Shown: piece after piece, positions 23,797-23,820 of the stretch
Position numbering within the stretch: position 1 is the first letter of the stretch
How the letters are laid out: every line of letters starts with the position of its first letter
NCBI GenBank assembly: GCA_947175225.1
Contig: CAMWLX010000011.1
Span: forward strand, 1-23,820
Direction: 5' to 3'
Length of the DNA: 23,820 bases
DNA from: an uncultured Porphyromonadaceae bacterium
Lineage (GTDB): Bacteria; Bacteroidota; Bacteroidia; Bacteroidales; Muribaculaceae
Position numbers and translations under genes: made by a program
Notes under the pieces: generated by a model
Told to the model about the DNA's origin: nothing
Seen by the model: only the letters and a program-made list of their open reading frames with translations
The model's database searches: none

Positions 23797-23820
23797 TTTG
23801 TTGGGTTGTTGTTTGAGTTG

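Overview
This window is a polysaccharide utilization locus (PUL) for xylan, most likely arabino-, feruloyl- or acetyl-substituted xylan, from a gut-type Bacteroidales bacterium. All thirteen genes lie on the minus strand, so transcription runs from high to low coordinates. The organism call rests on two SusC/SusD pairs, short Bacteroidota lipoboxes ending in (T/S)SC, starts without strong Shine-Dalgarno sequences, and C-terminal tails of the form VYNLQGxxVA...G(I/L)YxxNGKK. The tails suggest Prevotellaceae or Muribaculaceae; the sequence alone does not settle the family or genus.

In transcription order, the right half (about 23.8 to 7.5 kb) holds: a lipoprotein GH43 beta-xylosidase/arabinofuranosidase; a full-length SusC; its SusD; a second SusC that lacks the usual N-terminal carboxypeptidase-like domain; its SusD; a DUF1735/DUF5627-type surface lipoprotein; a GH10 xylanase split by two tandem carbohydrate-binding modules; and a free-standing secreted protein that carries the same kind of module. 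SusC-SusD-SusC-SusD-XusE-Xyn10C is the order of the xylan-induced xusABCDE-xyn10C cluster described in Prevotella bryantii. The xus names used here rest on that synteny and the domain content.

A hairpin followed by T-runs (7457-7493) then separates this block from a second set: a CBM48-CE1 feruloyl/acetyl esterase, a GH5 xylanase-like enzyme, a SASA/CE6-type acetyl esterase, a GPH-family sugar:cation symporter and a second GH10 xylanase. The last one runs off the left edge of the window, so its C-terminus is missing.

The likely flow is as follows. Surface GH10 and GH5 enzymes cut the backbone while the two esterases remove ferulate and acetate. SusD proteins and the XusE-like lipoprotein capture oligosaccharides and the two SusC channels import them. 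The second GH10 and the GH43 shorten them, and the GPH symporter takes the products across the inner membrane. No regulator (hybrid two-component system, SARP-like or AraC type) lies in the window.

The parts most worth follow-up are two sets of shared non-catalytic modules. One beta-sandwich module with the motif GNPGEYHHW occurs three times, twice inside the GH10 and once in the free-standing protein. A different module of about 120 residues is shared by the GH5 and the SASA/CE6 esterase and may be an unnamed carbohydrate-binding family. Three secreted proteins also share a probable type IX secretion tail, while most other extracytoplasmic proteins are lipoproteins. No intergenic gap exceeds about 165 bp, and no tRNA, rRNA, CRISPR or insertion sequence was seen.
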